51,590 nucleotides of DNA from Hyphomicrobiales bacterium (GTDB lineage Bacteria; Pseudomonadota; Alphaproteobacteria; Rhizobiales; Beijerinckiaceae), in assembly GCA_019247795.1 (NCBI GenBank), contig JAFBAK010000275.1:1-51590 (forward strand), written 5' to 3'. Below, piece after piece: positions 51,566-51,590 of the stretch; position 1 is the stretch's first letter; every line of letters starts with the position of its first letter. Under the pieces are notes generated by a model. It was not told the DNA's origin and searched no databases. It was given only the letters and a program-made list of their open reading frames with translations. A program made the translations under genes and the position numbers.

Positions 51566-51590
51566 TCGATGCGCCAGCGCAGTTGCGCTT

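Overview
The window looks like chromosome from a GC-rich alphaproteobacterium of the Hyphomicrobiales (Rhizobiales) type. Support comes from rhizobial-style exopolysaccharide genes (ExoF-like export protein, Wzy/ExoQ-like polymerase, WecG-type transferase), a znuACB-zur block with an alphaproteobacterial Zur-like operator, many small envelope proteins typical of the order (DUF2188, dodecin, YeaQ/GlsB, DUF2270, DUF4239), and a GANTC site with CtrA-like TTAA boxes before a ParA gene. A Beijerinckiaceae or Methylocystis-like host is plausible, but nothing here fixes the genus.

Layout. 1-1624 is the end of an integrated element: an N-terminal integrase piece cut by the window edge, two small leftward genes, an inverted repeat, and a 3' tRNA-Lys(CUU) fragment that marks the attachment site. 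1625-2640 holds decayed coding sequence. 2643-20360 is a large exopolysaccharide locus. It has a NarL-type regulator, a secreted beta-helix protein, a leftward operon and a divergent rightward operon. The leftward operon reads truncated epimerase, WecG-type transferase, flippase-kinase fusion, NodB-like deacetylase, GT4, acyl-CoA-ligase/carrier/acyltransferase fusion, Wzz-like protein. The rightward operon reads ExoF-like, polymerase, GDP-mannose 3,5-epimerase-like. A 17-bp palindrome lies between the two operons. 20510-24717 has a KimA-like APC transporter, a methyltransferase and a small secreted protein whose start lies in a 15-bp tandem repeat. 25088-28960 is a complete ribose/xylose-type sugar ABC transporter. 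29157-36064 holds small proteins, a Tlde1-type L,D-transpeptidase-like protein, a hydroxyacid dehydrogenase next to an MmgE/PrpD protein, and a stand-alone ParA. 36331-46623 holds membrane proteins, two more NarL-type regulators with degenerate receiver domains, a MaoC-like protein, dodecin and a Tat-exported TPP enzyme. 46963-51590 ends with a GNAT, the zinc uptake operon with its own regulator, and a dihaem cytochrome c.

How the genes fit together. The polysaccharide locus supplies chain-length control, flippase, polymerase, periplasmic export, two glycosyltransferases, a deacetylase and an acyl-activation/transfer protein. It lacks a priming phosphoglycosyltransferase and most of the glycosyltransferases a full repeat unit would need, so it must work with genes elsewhere. 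The most unusual parts are the one-chain acyl ligase/carrier/GNAT protein and the flippase fused to a kinase-like domain. Together with the deacetylase they suggest a polymer with non-standard acyl decoration. That function is inferred, not shown.
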